A DNA stretch of 64,000 bases from Bacteroidota bacterium (GTDB lineage Bacteria > Bacteroidota > Bacteroidia > B-17B0 > Aurantibacillaceae): contig JADJDM010000001.1 of assembly GCA_016702705.1 (NCBI GenBank), positions 567,786 through 631,785 of the forward strand, written 5' to 3'. The notes under the pieces were generated by a model. It was not told where the DNA came from. It ran no database searches and saw nothing but the letters and a program-made list of their open reading frames with translations. Shown here one piece after another: positions 9,425 through 18,352 of the stretch (within the stretch, counting starts at the first letter, position 1; each line of letters starts with the position of its first letter). The position numbers and the translations under genes are program-made.

Positions 9425-10930
9425 ATGGCAATGAAACAATCGCAGCAGTTTAGGCTGCAACAAAAACTTTCTCCGCAACAAATTCAGTTAATGAAATTGT
9501 TGCAATTGCCTACTATTGCATTAGAGCAACGCATTAAAGAAGAACTAGAAGCAAACCCAGCTCTAGAAGAGGGTGCTGAAGATGCAGATGATGAAATTCA
9601 AGAAGATTTTGAAGATGATATTTTAGACCAAGATGAGGATGTAGTAGAGGATGATTTTGAAGTGGATGAGGGTGGAATGGAAGAGGCGGAGCGAATGGAT
9701 GATGAAGTTACTTTTGAGGATTTCATAGATGAAGAGGAAGGAGCTGAATATAAATATGAAATAACCAATGCAGGAAAAGACGATGATAAAAGAGAGTCGC
9801 CACTAACTGTTGGCCCTGGATTTCATGATGTTCTTGAACAACAATTAGGTTTACGTGATTTAAGCGACCATGAATATAAAATTGGGTTGTATCTTATTGG
9901 TTGTATAGATGACGATGGTTATTTAAGAAGAGATATTGATTCGATTGTTGATGATATAGCTTTCTCTCAAAACATACAAACCAATGTTGCAGAGATTGAG
10001 CAAGTTTTAAAGATTATTCAAACCTTTGACCCTGCAGGTGTTGGAGCGCGTAATTTGCAAGAATGTTTGTTGTTGCAATTAGATAAAAAGGTAACGAAAA
10101 CTAGAGAAGTACATTTTGCTATTGATGTTGTTAAACATTACATGGATGAATTTTCGAAAAAGCATTACGATAAAATTGCAAAGGCACTTGAAATTACGGA
10201 TGATGAAGAATTAAAAGATATTATTGCTGAAATTACCCATTTAAATCCTAAGCCAGGTGGTTCATCGGCAGGTTCAACCATTGCAGGAGCTATCACACCT
10301 GATTTTGTAATTGCAAATTCAGAAGGGAAATTAGAGCTTTCTTTAAATCAGCGCAACATGCCTGAGTTAAAGTTGAGCAAAGATTATTTAGAAATGCTTA
10401 CCGAGTATTCTAAAAATAAAGACCGCTCAAGTAAAGAGGCAACAACATTTGTAAAAAGTAAAATAGAATCAGCGCAATGGTTTATAGATGCATTGTTTCA
10501 ACGTCAACAAACATTATTGGTTACCATGAATGCGATTATGAAATACCAAGAAGAGTATTTTATGACAGGCGATGAAACCAAGCTGAAACCAATGATTTTA
10601 AAGGATATTGCAGAATCTATTGGCTTAGATATTTCTACTGTTTCGCGTGTGGCAAATAGTAAATATGTAACAACACCATTCGGAAGTTTTTTACTTAAAT
10701 CGTTTTTCTCCGAATCACTGAGTACCGAAAGTGGCGAAGAAGTTTCAACGCGAGAGGTAAAGAAAATTTTGAAAGATTGTATTGAAGCTGAAAGCAAGAA
10801 AAAACCACTTACAGATGATGCACTTATGGTTGCATTAAAAGAGAAGGGTTACAATATTGCTCGTCGTACCATTGCTAAATACCGTGAACAGCTTGATATT
10901 CCTGTCGCTCGTTTGCGTAAAGAAATCTAA
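9425..10930 (+). CDS. rpoN: RNA polymerase sigma-54 factor
   Basis: Sigma-54 directs RNA polymerase to -24/-12 promoters and needs AAA+ activators. All regions are visible in 501 residues. The Gln/Leu-rich activator-interaction region I (QQFRLQQKLSPQQIQLMKLL) is at the start. A very acidic region II spans about 45-115. The core-binding domain is about 130-320. The C-terminal DNA-binding domain ends with the RpoN box ARRTIAKYRE near 479-488. A near-consensus -7 box (TATCTTCG) lies about 10 bases before the ATG. No activator gene is present in the window. Confidence 0.96.
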   Translation: MAMKQSQQFRLQQKLSPQQIQLMKLLQLPTIALEQRIKEELEANPALEEGAEDADDEIQEDFEDDILDQDEDVVEDDFEVDEGGMEEAERMDDEVTFEDFIDEEEGAEYKYEITNAGKDDDKRESPLTVGPGFHDVLEQQLGLRDLSDHEYKIGLYLIGCIDDDGYLRRDIDSIVDDIAFSQNIQTNVAEIEQVLKIIQTFDPAGVGARNLQECLLLQLDKKVTKTREVHFAIDVVKHYMDEFSKKHYDKIAKALEITDDEELKDIIAEITHLNPKPGGSSAGSTIAGAITPDFVIANSEGKLELSLNQRNMPELKLSKDYLEMLTEYSKNKDRSSKEATTFVKSKIESAQWFIDALFQRQQTLLVTMNAIMKYQEEYFMTGDETKLKPMILKDIAESIGLDISTVSRVANSKYVTTPFGSFLLKSFFSESLSTESGEEVSTREVKKILKDCIEAESKKKPLTDDALMVALKEKGYNIARRTIAKYREQLDIPVARLRKEI

Positions 10931-10949
10931 AGGATTACAAATTTCTTTG

Positions 10950-11045
10950 CAAATATACTAATGCTACGAATTTTACGAATACAAAACATACACAGATTAG
11001 TATATTTGTATGAATTCGTATTCCCTTTCGTATATTCTTATTAAT
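10950..11045. repeat. Palindromic intergenic repeat related to 6540-6680 (copy B)
   Basis: CAAATATACTAAT (10950-10962) and ATTAGTATATTTG (10996-11008) form a perfect 13-bp inverted repeat. The right arm, 10996-11037, aligns with 6621-6665 of the other copy with few differences. Both copies sit between convergent genes. Confidence 0.6.
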
Positions 11046-11808
11046 TCGTAATTCTAATCCAAGCAAAGTTAGCTGGAACATCACCATTTATTTTCGATTT
11101 AATTTGTGTTAGGAAATTACTTTTTCGCAAGATGGTGTAGTTAAATTTAGATAAGTCATTTAATTGGTGATGATAATATTGTTCCGTCATTTCAGGGAAA
11201 CCTAAGGAGGAATAGTAGTTTAAACTTCTTTTTTTTGCAAATTCAATTTCTTCACTTGTGTAAAATGGAGTATCAATAATATGAATTTCTCCACCTGATT
11301 TTAAATAATAGAACAATTGCCCTATTAATATAGATAAATCCCCAAAGTACTGCACGCAGGCATTTAAAACAATAATGTCGAATGTTTTTTCAGGAAATAT
11401 GTTTTTAAAAATATCGCCAAAACAATAAGTTAAATTCGGCTTTTGAAACACCCGATTCGCTTGTTGTAATTCTTCTTCATTAACATCAAGTCCAGTTACA
11501 GTAAAGATTTTTGTTGTGGCCAAGTTTGCAGCTAGCCAACCATTTCCACAACCAAGGTCGAGAATGTGTAAAGGCTTTTCTTTTTTTTGAAGATAATTGT
11601 TAAGTCGGGAAAAGGAGTAGGAGCGGGCTTTCCATTCTTTAAAATAAACGCTGTCCTGTTTTTTAATGAAAGGAAGTTTTGCAACAACAGCATCACTTAA
11701 CAATCGTTTTTCTTTGCCTCTTACTTTAATATAAAGTTCGTTCAAGTGTTTAAACTCCTTCGGGTCGGAAAGATAGATTAGTTGATGTGTGTTTTCCGAA
11801 CTGGACAT
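11041..11808 (-). CDS. Class I SAM-dependent methyltransferase
   Basis: The 255-residue protein contains the SAM-binding motif I LDLGCGNGWLAANL (about 83-97), an acidic end of strand 2 (TVTGLDVNEEEL) and motif IV-like FDIIVLNACVQYFGD. This is the Methyltransf_11/25 type fold. The substrate is not evident. It lies four bases downstream of the DUF2130 gene on the same strand, so the two are likely one transcript, but that does not reveal the target. Confidence 0.8.
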   Translation of the reverse strand: MSSSENTHQLIYLSDPKEFKHLNELYIKVRGKEKRLLSDAVVAKLPFIKKQDSVYFKEWKARSYSFSRLNNYLQKKEKPLHILDLGCGNGWLAANLATTKIFTVTGLDVNEEELQQANRVFQKPNLTYCFGDIFKNIFPEKTFDIIVLNACVQYFGDLSILIGQLFYYLKSGGEIHIIDTPFYTSEEIEFAKKRSLNYYSSLGFPEMTEQYYHHQLNDLSKFNYTILRKSNFLTQIKSKINGDVPANFAWIRITN

Positions 11809-11812
11809 TTAA

Positions 11813-13030
11813 TTATTCTAACAATAATTCATCGTCTTCATTCATACTTAAATTTACCGAATCATTTCCAGCGATACCTTCAACAGAGCCTTTGATGTGA
11901 GCAGCATTCAACAAAACTTTTTCTAGTTGTTTCTCCCTAGACTTCCATAATTTTTCCATCGCATCACGCTCTTTTTGTATCGAAAGTTTCATACTCATAA
12001 AACCTTCGCGTATTGCTTTCCATTGTTCAGAAAACTCGTTGCTGGTTAAATAACTATATAGCATCGTCATTTTTTCTCCTTTGTTTTCTTCCGAGCGGGT
12101 TGCGGTGTATATTTTAATTATACCATCACGTAACAATGCAGATAGTGCTTTTACCTCCGAAAAACGACAAATCCAAATTCCATCTTTCTCTCCAAAAGTA
12201 TCCATATCTTTTGGCAACACTTCACTTACCAACACCGCTACATCAGCTTGTTGTGAGCGCATATCAGCTTTTAATTTCTCTATCCAATCGTTGCTAAACG
12301 CTTTTGTACGTTTGCTTTCGTAAATTATTTTTCCGCAATCTTGCCCCTGTTTATTTCTTACAGTTTGTATAGCGTCTGCACCTTTTACACCTTTTCCAAC
12401 TTCCGAAATAGTATCAAAAGGGAAAGCAGATTTTAGTAATTCTTCTAAAGCTAATTCTTGTACTTCCCCTTGTAACTGCATGCTACCTTGCTCAGCACGG
12501 CGTTTCATTTCATCAATTAATTTTTTTTGATCTTCAATTTGTTTTTCAAACTCTTTTTGTTTTAGTTGAAACTCATTGTCTTTTAATGCGTTTTTTTCTT
12601 GCTCTTGTTTTTTTATTTGTTCAACTAAACTTGTACGTTCTTCTTGCAATTTACGTTGTAATACAATTTCAAGTTCCGCTTCTTTTTGTTTGAATTCATT
12701 TTCTTTTTTCATGAATTCTAATTCCTTTGCGCGCGAAGCTTTTAGTTTTTCTTCGTTTTCTTTATTGCTTTCGCTTAATGCTTTTAATTGGTTTTCGAAA
12801 TCGCCTGCAATATTTTTTCTTAATTGCTCCTCAACTGTTTTCTTTTGCGCTTGCAATGCAGCATCTAATTGTAAGTTAAAGGCTTCTTCTTTCTTTTTGT
12901 ATTCCTCTTCTTTTTGCGCTTGCCATGCACTTGCCTTTGCTCTAAATTCTTTTTGAATTTCATCTTTTAGTGCATCAGTAGCTTCAAACTGATGCCCGCA
13001 ACTAGGACATTTTATATTGGATTGTGACAT
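11813..13030 (-). CDS. DUF2130 coiled-coil protein with PD-(D/E)XK-like core
   Basis: The N-terminus has a zinc-knuckle-like CPSCGHQF (residues 8-15). A long, highly charged coiled coil covers about 20-190. The DUF2130 domain fills the rest. Within it, Glu196, Asp219 (GADAIQ) and Glu238-x-Lys240 (IIYESK) are spaced like the active site of PD-(D/E)XK nucleases. RmuC, another coiled-coil protein linked to DNA, has the same overall plan. That comparison and the nuclease idea are inference; the family itself has no settled function that I know. It is followed by the methyltransferase gene after only four bases. Confidence 0.8.
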   Translation of the reverse strand: MSQSNIKCPSCGHQFEATDALKDEIQKEFRAKASAWQAQKEEEYKKKEEAFNLQLDAALQAQKKTVEEQLRKNIAGDFENQLKALSESNKENEEKLKASRAKELEFMKKENEFKQKEAELEIVLQRKLQEERTSLVEQIKKQEQEKNALKDNEFQLKQKEFEKQIEDQKKLIDEMKRRAEQGSMQLQGEVQELALEELLKSAFPFDTISEVGKGVKGADAIQTVRNKQGQDCGKIIYESKRTKAFSNDWIEKLKADMRSQQADVAVLVSEVLPKDMDTFGEKDGIWICRFSEVKALSALLRDGIIKIYTATRSEENKGEKMTMLYSYLTSNEFSEQWKAIREGFMSMKLSIQKERDAMEKLWKSREKQLEKVLLNAAHIKGSVEGIAGNDSVNLSMNEDDELLLE

Positions 13031-13107
13031 GTTGTAATATTAAAGTAATTTCTACTTATACAAATTTAAAGATTAAAAGCCGTAAAAGAATTTTGTTGAA
13101 AGAAATA

Positions 13108-13602
13108 TTAATCTAATTTCTTTCCAAGTATTATTAAATCTCTTAAAACACCTTCCATATTAGCTATTTCAGGCAATTGCGCCCATTTGGCATAACCTTG
13201 TTTGTAGAACAAATTTAAGCTAGGTTCGTTATGCCCAAATATAAAACCTAGTAGCGTTTTAATGTCTCTTTTTTTTGCTTCGGGCTCAGCATACTTTAAC
13301 GCTTTTTTTCCTATGCCTTTTCCTTGCATGTTCGGTTCAATGTAAATACTTACTTCAACCGTTGCATCGTAAGCTGGTCTTCCATAAAAACTACTGAAAC
13401 TCATCCAACCTGCATATTCCTTATTGTAAGTAATAATCCATAATGGTCTTTTTGCTTCGTTGTGATCATTAAACCATTTTTGTTTACTTTTTACACTTAC
13501 TTCTGTAAGGTCAGCAGTTGCAAGCCTTCCGGGGATACTTGCATTGTATGTACCTACAATCTTTTCTAAATCCGCTGGTGTTGCTAATATAAATTGTATC
13601 AT
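13108..13602 (-). CDS. GNAT N-acetyltransferase (phosphinothricin acetyltransferase-like)
   Basis: From the ATG at 13602 it has 164 residues (MIQFILATPADLEKIVGTYN). That ATG lies one base after the stop of the permease gene, which argues for it over an upstream start inside the permease. The acetyl-CoA loop QGKGIGKKAL (about 94-103) and the PAT-type opening support an acetyltransferase acting on an amino group of a small molecule. Pat/Bar relatives act on phosphinothricin or methionine sulfoximine; the true substrate here is unknown. Close coupling suggests co-expression with the permease. Confidence 0.82.
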   Translation of the reverse strand: MIQFILATPADLEKIVGTYNASIPGRLATADLTEVSVKSKQKWFNDHNEAKRPLWIITYNKEYAGWMSFSSFYGRPAYDATVEVSIYIEPNMQGKGIGKKALKYAEPEAKKRDIKTLLGFIFGHNEPSLNLFYKQGYAKWAQLPEIANMEGVLRDLIILGKKLD

Positions 13603-13603
13603 T

Positions 13604-15025
13604 TTAATGTCCTCCACTTGTTGTTTCTGCATCGTAATCTACTCCCTGTGCTTTTAATACACGTTTTACTTTCCAACCAAAAAATGCTAAGTATAAAAAG
13701 CAAGCAACGGGTATAATGTAGGATAAATGTATTCCAATACTTTCTGATAATTTCCCCTGTAACCAAGGAATAAAAGCACCTCCAACAATCATCATTACTA
13801 ATAATGCCGAACCTTGCGGTGTATATTTTCCTAAACCAGCAATGGATAAAGCAAAAATACAAGGCCACATTACCGAGCAAAATAAACCTGCACTAATAAA
13901 TGAATACAAGGATATATTCCCAACTGTTAAAATGCCAATTAACATCATAACAGCTGCTAGGCCTCCAAATACCATCATAGTTAACGCTGGCTTTTGTTTC
14001 ACAATAAATGAAACGCCAATTAAAATTAAAATAAATGGACTAAAATAAAGTAAATCCATAATTGGACTTCCTTTTATATAATTAACTAAAACTATCACGC
14101 CGAATGCAACCAATGGAATCACAATATTTAAAATGTTTTTTACATTCTTGCGTAGATTAAATGCATTTATTGAACCAGTCCAGCGGCCAATCATTAAACA
14201 CCCCCAGTATAATGAAATAAAGTGTACTGTTTTACTTGCTTCTACGCCAATATAACTTTGCTGTCTCATTAGTTCAGGTAAATTACTTTGCACCCCAACT
14301 TCAACCCCAACATAAATAAAGATGGCAATCATACCTAAGATTAGCTGAGGGAATTTAAAAACACCTAAATCAAAACTTGCTTTCTCTTCGTTTTTTATGG
14401 GAGGTAGTTTTGAAAAAGCAAGCAGTGCTGCAAACAGAACAAAAGCAATTCCTAAAATAAGGTAAGGTGTTTTTACTGTTTCCAATCCTACTGTTTCCCC
14501 TGTACTTCCTGTGCCCCCAAAAATTGCATAACCAACAAGTAAAGGACCAATTGTAGTTCCGAAAGAATTAATAGCCCCTGCTAATGTGTTTCTGTGCGCC
14601 CCTGTTTCTGGGCTTCCTAGTGCTATTACATAAGGATTGGCAACAATTTGTTGAAGCGCAAAACCAAAGGCAACCAAGAAAAGTGCGGCTAACATTAATG
14701 GGAACGAACTACTACTTGCTGCTGGAATAAAAACTAAAGTTCCCGCGGCAGAAATGAGTAAACCAAGTATCAATCCTTTTTTGTAACCAATTTTATTTAG
14801 TGGGTCTCCCGCCAGCACCGACCATAAAAAATAAATTAAAGAACCAACTCCATAAGCAACATAAAAAGCCGAATCAACCAATTGCGATTGCGACTGACTT
14901 AAATCGAAATGTTTCTTGAACAAAGGAATTAATATCGTATTACTTGCTGCCACAAATCCCCAAAAAAAGAATACAGAGATGAGTACATAAAATGAACCAG
15001 GTGTTTTTTGTTGATTGCTTTCCAT
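13604..15025 (-). CDS. Sugar permease of the FHS (FucP/GluP) MFS family
   Basis: The 473-residue protein has about 12 membrane segments and the FHS family hallmarks FFFWGFVAASNTILIPLFKK at the start and FALQQIVANPYVIALGSPET near 125-144. FHS proteins are proton symporters for fucose, glucose or galactose. In Bacteroidota they often import glucose or other hexoses released from glycans. No sugar catabolic gene is adjacent, so the sugar is undetermined. It is first in a two-gene transcript with the acetyltransferase. Confidence 0.88.
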   Translation of the reverse strand: MESNQQKTPGSFYVLISVFFFWGFVAASNTILIPLFKKHFDLSQSQSQLVDSAFYVAYGVGSLIYFLWSVLAGDPLNKIGYKKGLILGLLISAAGTLVFIPAASSSSFPLMLAALFLVAFGFALQQIVANPYVIALGSPETGAHRNTLAGAINSFGTTIGPLLVGYAIFGGTGSTGETVGLETVKTPYLILGIAFVLFAALLAFSKLPPIKNEEKASFDLGVFKFPQLILGMIAIFIYVGVEVGVQSNLPELMRQQSYIGVEASKTVHFISLYWGCLMIGRWTGSINAFNLRKNVKNILNIVIPLVAFGVIVLVNYIKGSPIMDLLYFSPFILILIGVSFIVKQKPALTMMVFGGLAAVMMLIGILTVGNISLYSFISAGLFCSVMWPCIFALSIAGLGKYTPQGSALLVMMIVGGAFIPWLQGKLSESIGIHLSYIIPVACFLYLAFFGWKVKRVLKAQGVDYDAETTSGGH

Positions 15026-15190
15026 AGTAGGGCAAGTTAGAGATTAAATGATAAATCAATCTCTCCACTTTAAAGGAGTTATTTACATTGCTATTAACAT
15101 GGTAACTACTTGTAAATAAGACTGTATTAATGTAAAATAAATGATAAACGGCAGCTTAAAAAAGCCATATATTTTATATATTTACCATCT

Positions 15191-18100
15191 GTGCTACGAT
15201 TTTTTAAAATAGTATTTCTTTTATTGGTTTTTGCTACTAGCAATACGTATGCTCAGTTGTATAATTTTAAAACATACAACACAAAGCATGGCCTCGCAAA
15301 TTCTACAATTAATGCAATTTATCAAAGTAATGAAGGATATATTTGGTTTGCAACACAGGGTGGTGGATTAAGTCGCTTTGATGGAAAATCATTTAAAAAC
15401 TTTACGAAAGAAGATGGTTTAATAAGCAACGATATTACTGCTGTTTATGAAGATGACGAGCATAATATTTGGATAGGAAGTATTGAAGGACTTACAAAAT
15501 TTAATGGTAAAACTTTTAAAAATTTTACTGAGAAAGATGGATTAGGTAAATATACTGTTTATGGCATTAATAAAAATAGAGATGGGTCTATATGGGTTTC
15601 TACATTTGGAGCTGGTGTAAAAGTGTTTAAGAACGGAAAGCTAGTTCAAAGTTTGGATACTACAAATTGTTTACCAACAAATGATGTGTTTTGCACTTTA
15701 GAAGATGCAAACGGTTCTATTTGGGTGGGAGCTTATTATCAGGGATTAGTAAATGTTTCTAAGGAAGGCAAATTAATTAATCAGTATAAAGTTTTTAAAT
15801 CTGAATTAAAAGATTGTTCGGCATTTAGTTTATTGCAAACAAAAGATGGAACGCTGTGGATTGGAAGTGCGGGTAATGGTTTGTTTAAAATCAAAAACGG
15901 TCAGTTAGAGCAGGTAAAAATTGATTTAATCCAAAGAGATTTAATAGGAAAAATCATTCAAGATAAATTCGATAATATTTGGGTTGCTGCCGAGAATGGA
16001 TTGTTAAGGATTGATAAGGATAGTGGAGTAAAAGTTTTTGGTGAAAAAGAGGGACTTTCTACAATTAGAGTTCAAACGCTATCAAAAGATTATGAAGGAA
16101 ATATTTGGATTGGTACTTATGGTGGTGGCGTTTGTATGTTTAGAAACGAGGCGATTTTAAGTTACACACAAAAGGATGGTTTAAGCAATAGCAAAATTTA
16201 TGCAGTATGTAATACCAAAAATAAAATCCTCTTAGCTGGCTCTTTAAACGGACTAGATTACTATAATGGAAGTAAGTTTGAAAAGGTAAAAATAAAACCT
16301 TTAGATGAAGAGAGTATTACTTTTATTCATGAAGACAAATTAGGAAACATTTGGGTAGCAACAGAATCAGAAGGAATTGTTGTTATTAGGCACAATGGAA
16401 CCTCTTTTGAAAAAGTAAAGGCATTTAAAGAGATTGAAGGTAAAAGTGTGCAACCTGCATATAAAATTGTAGAAGATAATCTTGGGAATGTTTGGGTATC
16501 AACGTTCGGACATGGATTATTTAAGTTTACTGAAAAGGATGCAATTGGAATAAAGGATGAAGGCCTAACCTCAAATGATCTTACTTCACTTTATTTTGGA
16601 AAAGATAATATTTTGTATGTTGCCGCAGTTCAAAATGGAGTTTTTAAATATGATGGTAAATCGTTTAAAGCAATGGACGATGCACCTTCAACCTTAAGCA
16701 CTGTGTTTTCAATTACAGGGAATGAAAAGGGTGATGTGTTTTTTGGCACCCAAGACGGTGGTATTGTAATTTATAGTAAAGGAAAGTATACATCAATTAA
16801 TACAAAAGCAGGTGTTTGCTCAAACTTGATTAATGGAATTGATTACAGAGAAAATAATTTGTGGATTGGCACAGACAAGGGTGTAGATAAAATCCAATTA
16901 ACAGCTAATTTAGATGCCTCAACAATTACTTATTTTGACAATGAAAATGGATTTATATCTAATGAAATAAATCAAAATGGTGTTTTTATAGATGAAAATA
17001 GAAATATTTGGTTTTGTACAAATGGAGGTATTACCAGATATGACCCATCATTGGATTGGGCGCACAGTATTCCACCAAAATTGGTTTTGAATGATATAAA
17101 ATTATCGTATCAACGTGTAGATTGGACAAAGTTCGCAGATTCTTTAAACCCAAGTAATGACCTGCCTGTTGGACTTTCTTTATCGTATAAGAATAATAAT
17201 CTTTCCTTTTCATTTCAAGCAACTACCGTTGATAATATACATTATCAATTTATGTTAGAGGGGTATGAAGATGACTGGTCGCCATTAACAACAAAGAACG
17301 AAGCAGTTTATACTAATATTCCGCCAGGAAAATATACGTTTAAGGTAAAGGCTCAAAACAGTTCTGGTATATGGAGTGCAGAGAGTATTAGTTATTCTTT
17401 TGAAATCACTCCTCCATTTTGGAAAACGTGGTGGTTCTATACGTTATGTGTTATTTTAATTTTATCAAGTATAATAACCTTTATTAGATATAGAACTGCG
17501 CAGTTAGAAAAAGAAAAGAAAGTGCTAGAACAAAAAGTAGAAGAGCGCACATTAGAGTTAAAAGAGTCAAATCATAAATTGTTTGACGCACTTCATGATA
17601 TTAAAGATAGTATTAACTATGCGGAACGTATTCAACGTGCAATGCTTCCTTCTGATGTAACAATCCAAAAGAATTTGCCAAAAAGTTTTATTTTATTTAA
17701 ACCAAGAGATGTAGTGTCTGGAGATTTTTATTGGTTTAGTCATAGAGAAGGTATTGATTATATTGCAGCGGTTGATTGTACTGGTCATGGCGTTCCAGGA
17801 GCTTTTATGAGTATGGTTGGAAGTTCCTTATTGAATGAGATTATACTAACAATGCACACAAAAGATCCTTCCGAAATTTTATCTTTATTAAACAGAGGAG
17901 TTCAAGATGCTTTAAAACAAAGAGAAAACCAAACACGTGATGGTATGGATTTGGCTTTGTGTGCAATAGATTATAATAACAAAATTGTTAAATACGTTGG
18001 TGCAAATCGGGCTTTATGGATAATTAAAGATGGTGCAACTGAAGTTGAAGAAATAAAAGCAACAAAATGTGCTATTGGTGGATTCACTGATGAATCACAA

Positions 18101-18352
18101 CATTATACAACACATACATTGCAGTTTTCCGAAGGTGATACCATTTATATGAGTAGTGATGGTTACGCAGATCAATTTGGTGGAACTAACGGTAAAAAGT
18201 TAATGACTAAACGATTTAAAGAAGTATTACTCGGTATTCAAAATCAAGACATGATAATGCAACACAAGTCGCTTGATTTTGAAATTACTGAATGGATGGG
18301 AAGCACTTACGAACAAGTAGATGATATCCTTGTTATTGGTATTAAGTTTTAA
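15191..18352 (+). CDS. Reg_prop / Y_Y_Y sensor fused to SpoIIE-type PP2C phosphatase
   Basis: A GTG start gives a signal peptide (MLRFFKIVFLLLVFATSNTYAQ). Residues about 30-640 are repeated Reg_prop propeller blades (IWFATQGGGLSRFDG, IWIGTYGGGVCMF). A Y_Y_Y domain follows near 685-740 (YTFKVKAQNSSGIW), then one membrane helix (about 744-766) and a coiled coil. The C-terminus (about 820-1053) is a SpoIIE/PP2C Ser/Thr phosphatase (DVVSGDFYW, VDCTGHGVPGAFMSMVG). This is a one-protein receptor: periplasmic ligand sensing would control a cytosolic phosphatase, probably acting on an anti-anti-sigma factor or similar target. No such partner gene is adjacent. Its stop shares TTAA with the next gene's stop on the opposite strand. 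Confidence 0.88.
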   Translation: MLRFFKIVFLLLVFATSNTYAQLYNFKTYNTKHGLANSTINAIYQSNEGYIWFATQGGGLSRFDGKSFKNFTKEDGLISNDITAVYEDDEHNIWIGSIEGLTKFNGKTFKNFTEKDGLGKYTVYGINKNRDGSIWVSTFGAGVKVFKNGKLVQSLDTTNCLPTNDVFCTLEDANGSIWVGAYYQGLVNVSKEGKLINQYKVFKSELKDCSAFSLLQTKDGTLWIGSAGNGLFKIKNGQLEQVKIDLIQRDLIGKIIQDKFDNIWVAAENGLLRIDKDSGVKVFGEKEGLSTIRVQTLSKDYEGNIWIGTYGGGVCMFRNEAILSYTQKDGLSNSKIYAVCNTKNKILLAGSLNGLDYYNGSKFEKVKIKPLDEESITFIHEDKLGNIWVATESEGIVVIRHNGTSFEKVKAFKEIEGKSVQPAYKIVEDNLGNVWVSTFGHGLFKFTEKDAIGIKDEGLTSNDLTSLYFGKDNILYVAAVQNGVFKYDGKSFKAMDDAPSTLSTVFSITGNEKGDVFFGTQDGGIVIYSKGKYTSINTKAGVCSNLINGIDYRENNLWIGTDKGVDKIQLTANLDASTITYFDNENGFISNEINQNGVFIDENRNIWFCTNGGITRYDPSLDWAHSIPPKLVLNDIKLSYQRVDWTKFADSLNPSNDLPVGLSLSYKNNNLSFSFQATTVDNIHYQFMLEGYEDDWSPLTTKNEAVYTNIPPGKYTFKVKAQNSSGIWSAESISYSFEITPPFWKTWWFYTLCVILILSSIITFIRYRTAQLEKEKKVLEQKVEERTLELKESNHKLFDALHDIKDSINYAERIQRAMLPSDVTIQKNLPKSFILFKPRDVVSGDFYWFSHREGIDYIAAVDCTGHGVPGAFMSMVGSSLLNEIILTMHTKDPSEILSLLNRGVQDALKQRENQTRDGMDLALCAIDYNNKIVKYVGANRALWIIKDGATEVEEIKATKCAIGGFTDESQHYTTHTLQFSEGDTIYMSSDGYADQFGGTNGKKLMTKRFKEVLLGIQNQDMIMQHKSLDFEITEWMGSTYEQVDDILVIGIKF

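Noticed and set aside
12576..12956. Ser/Phe/Cys-rich plus-strand frame inside the DUF2130 gene
   Set aside because: It is the reverse reading of a Glu/Lys/Gln coiled coil, which always gives Ser/Phe/Leu/Cys.
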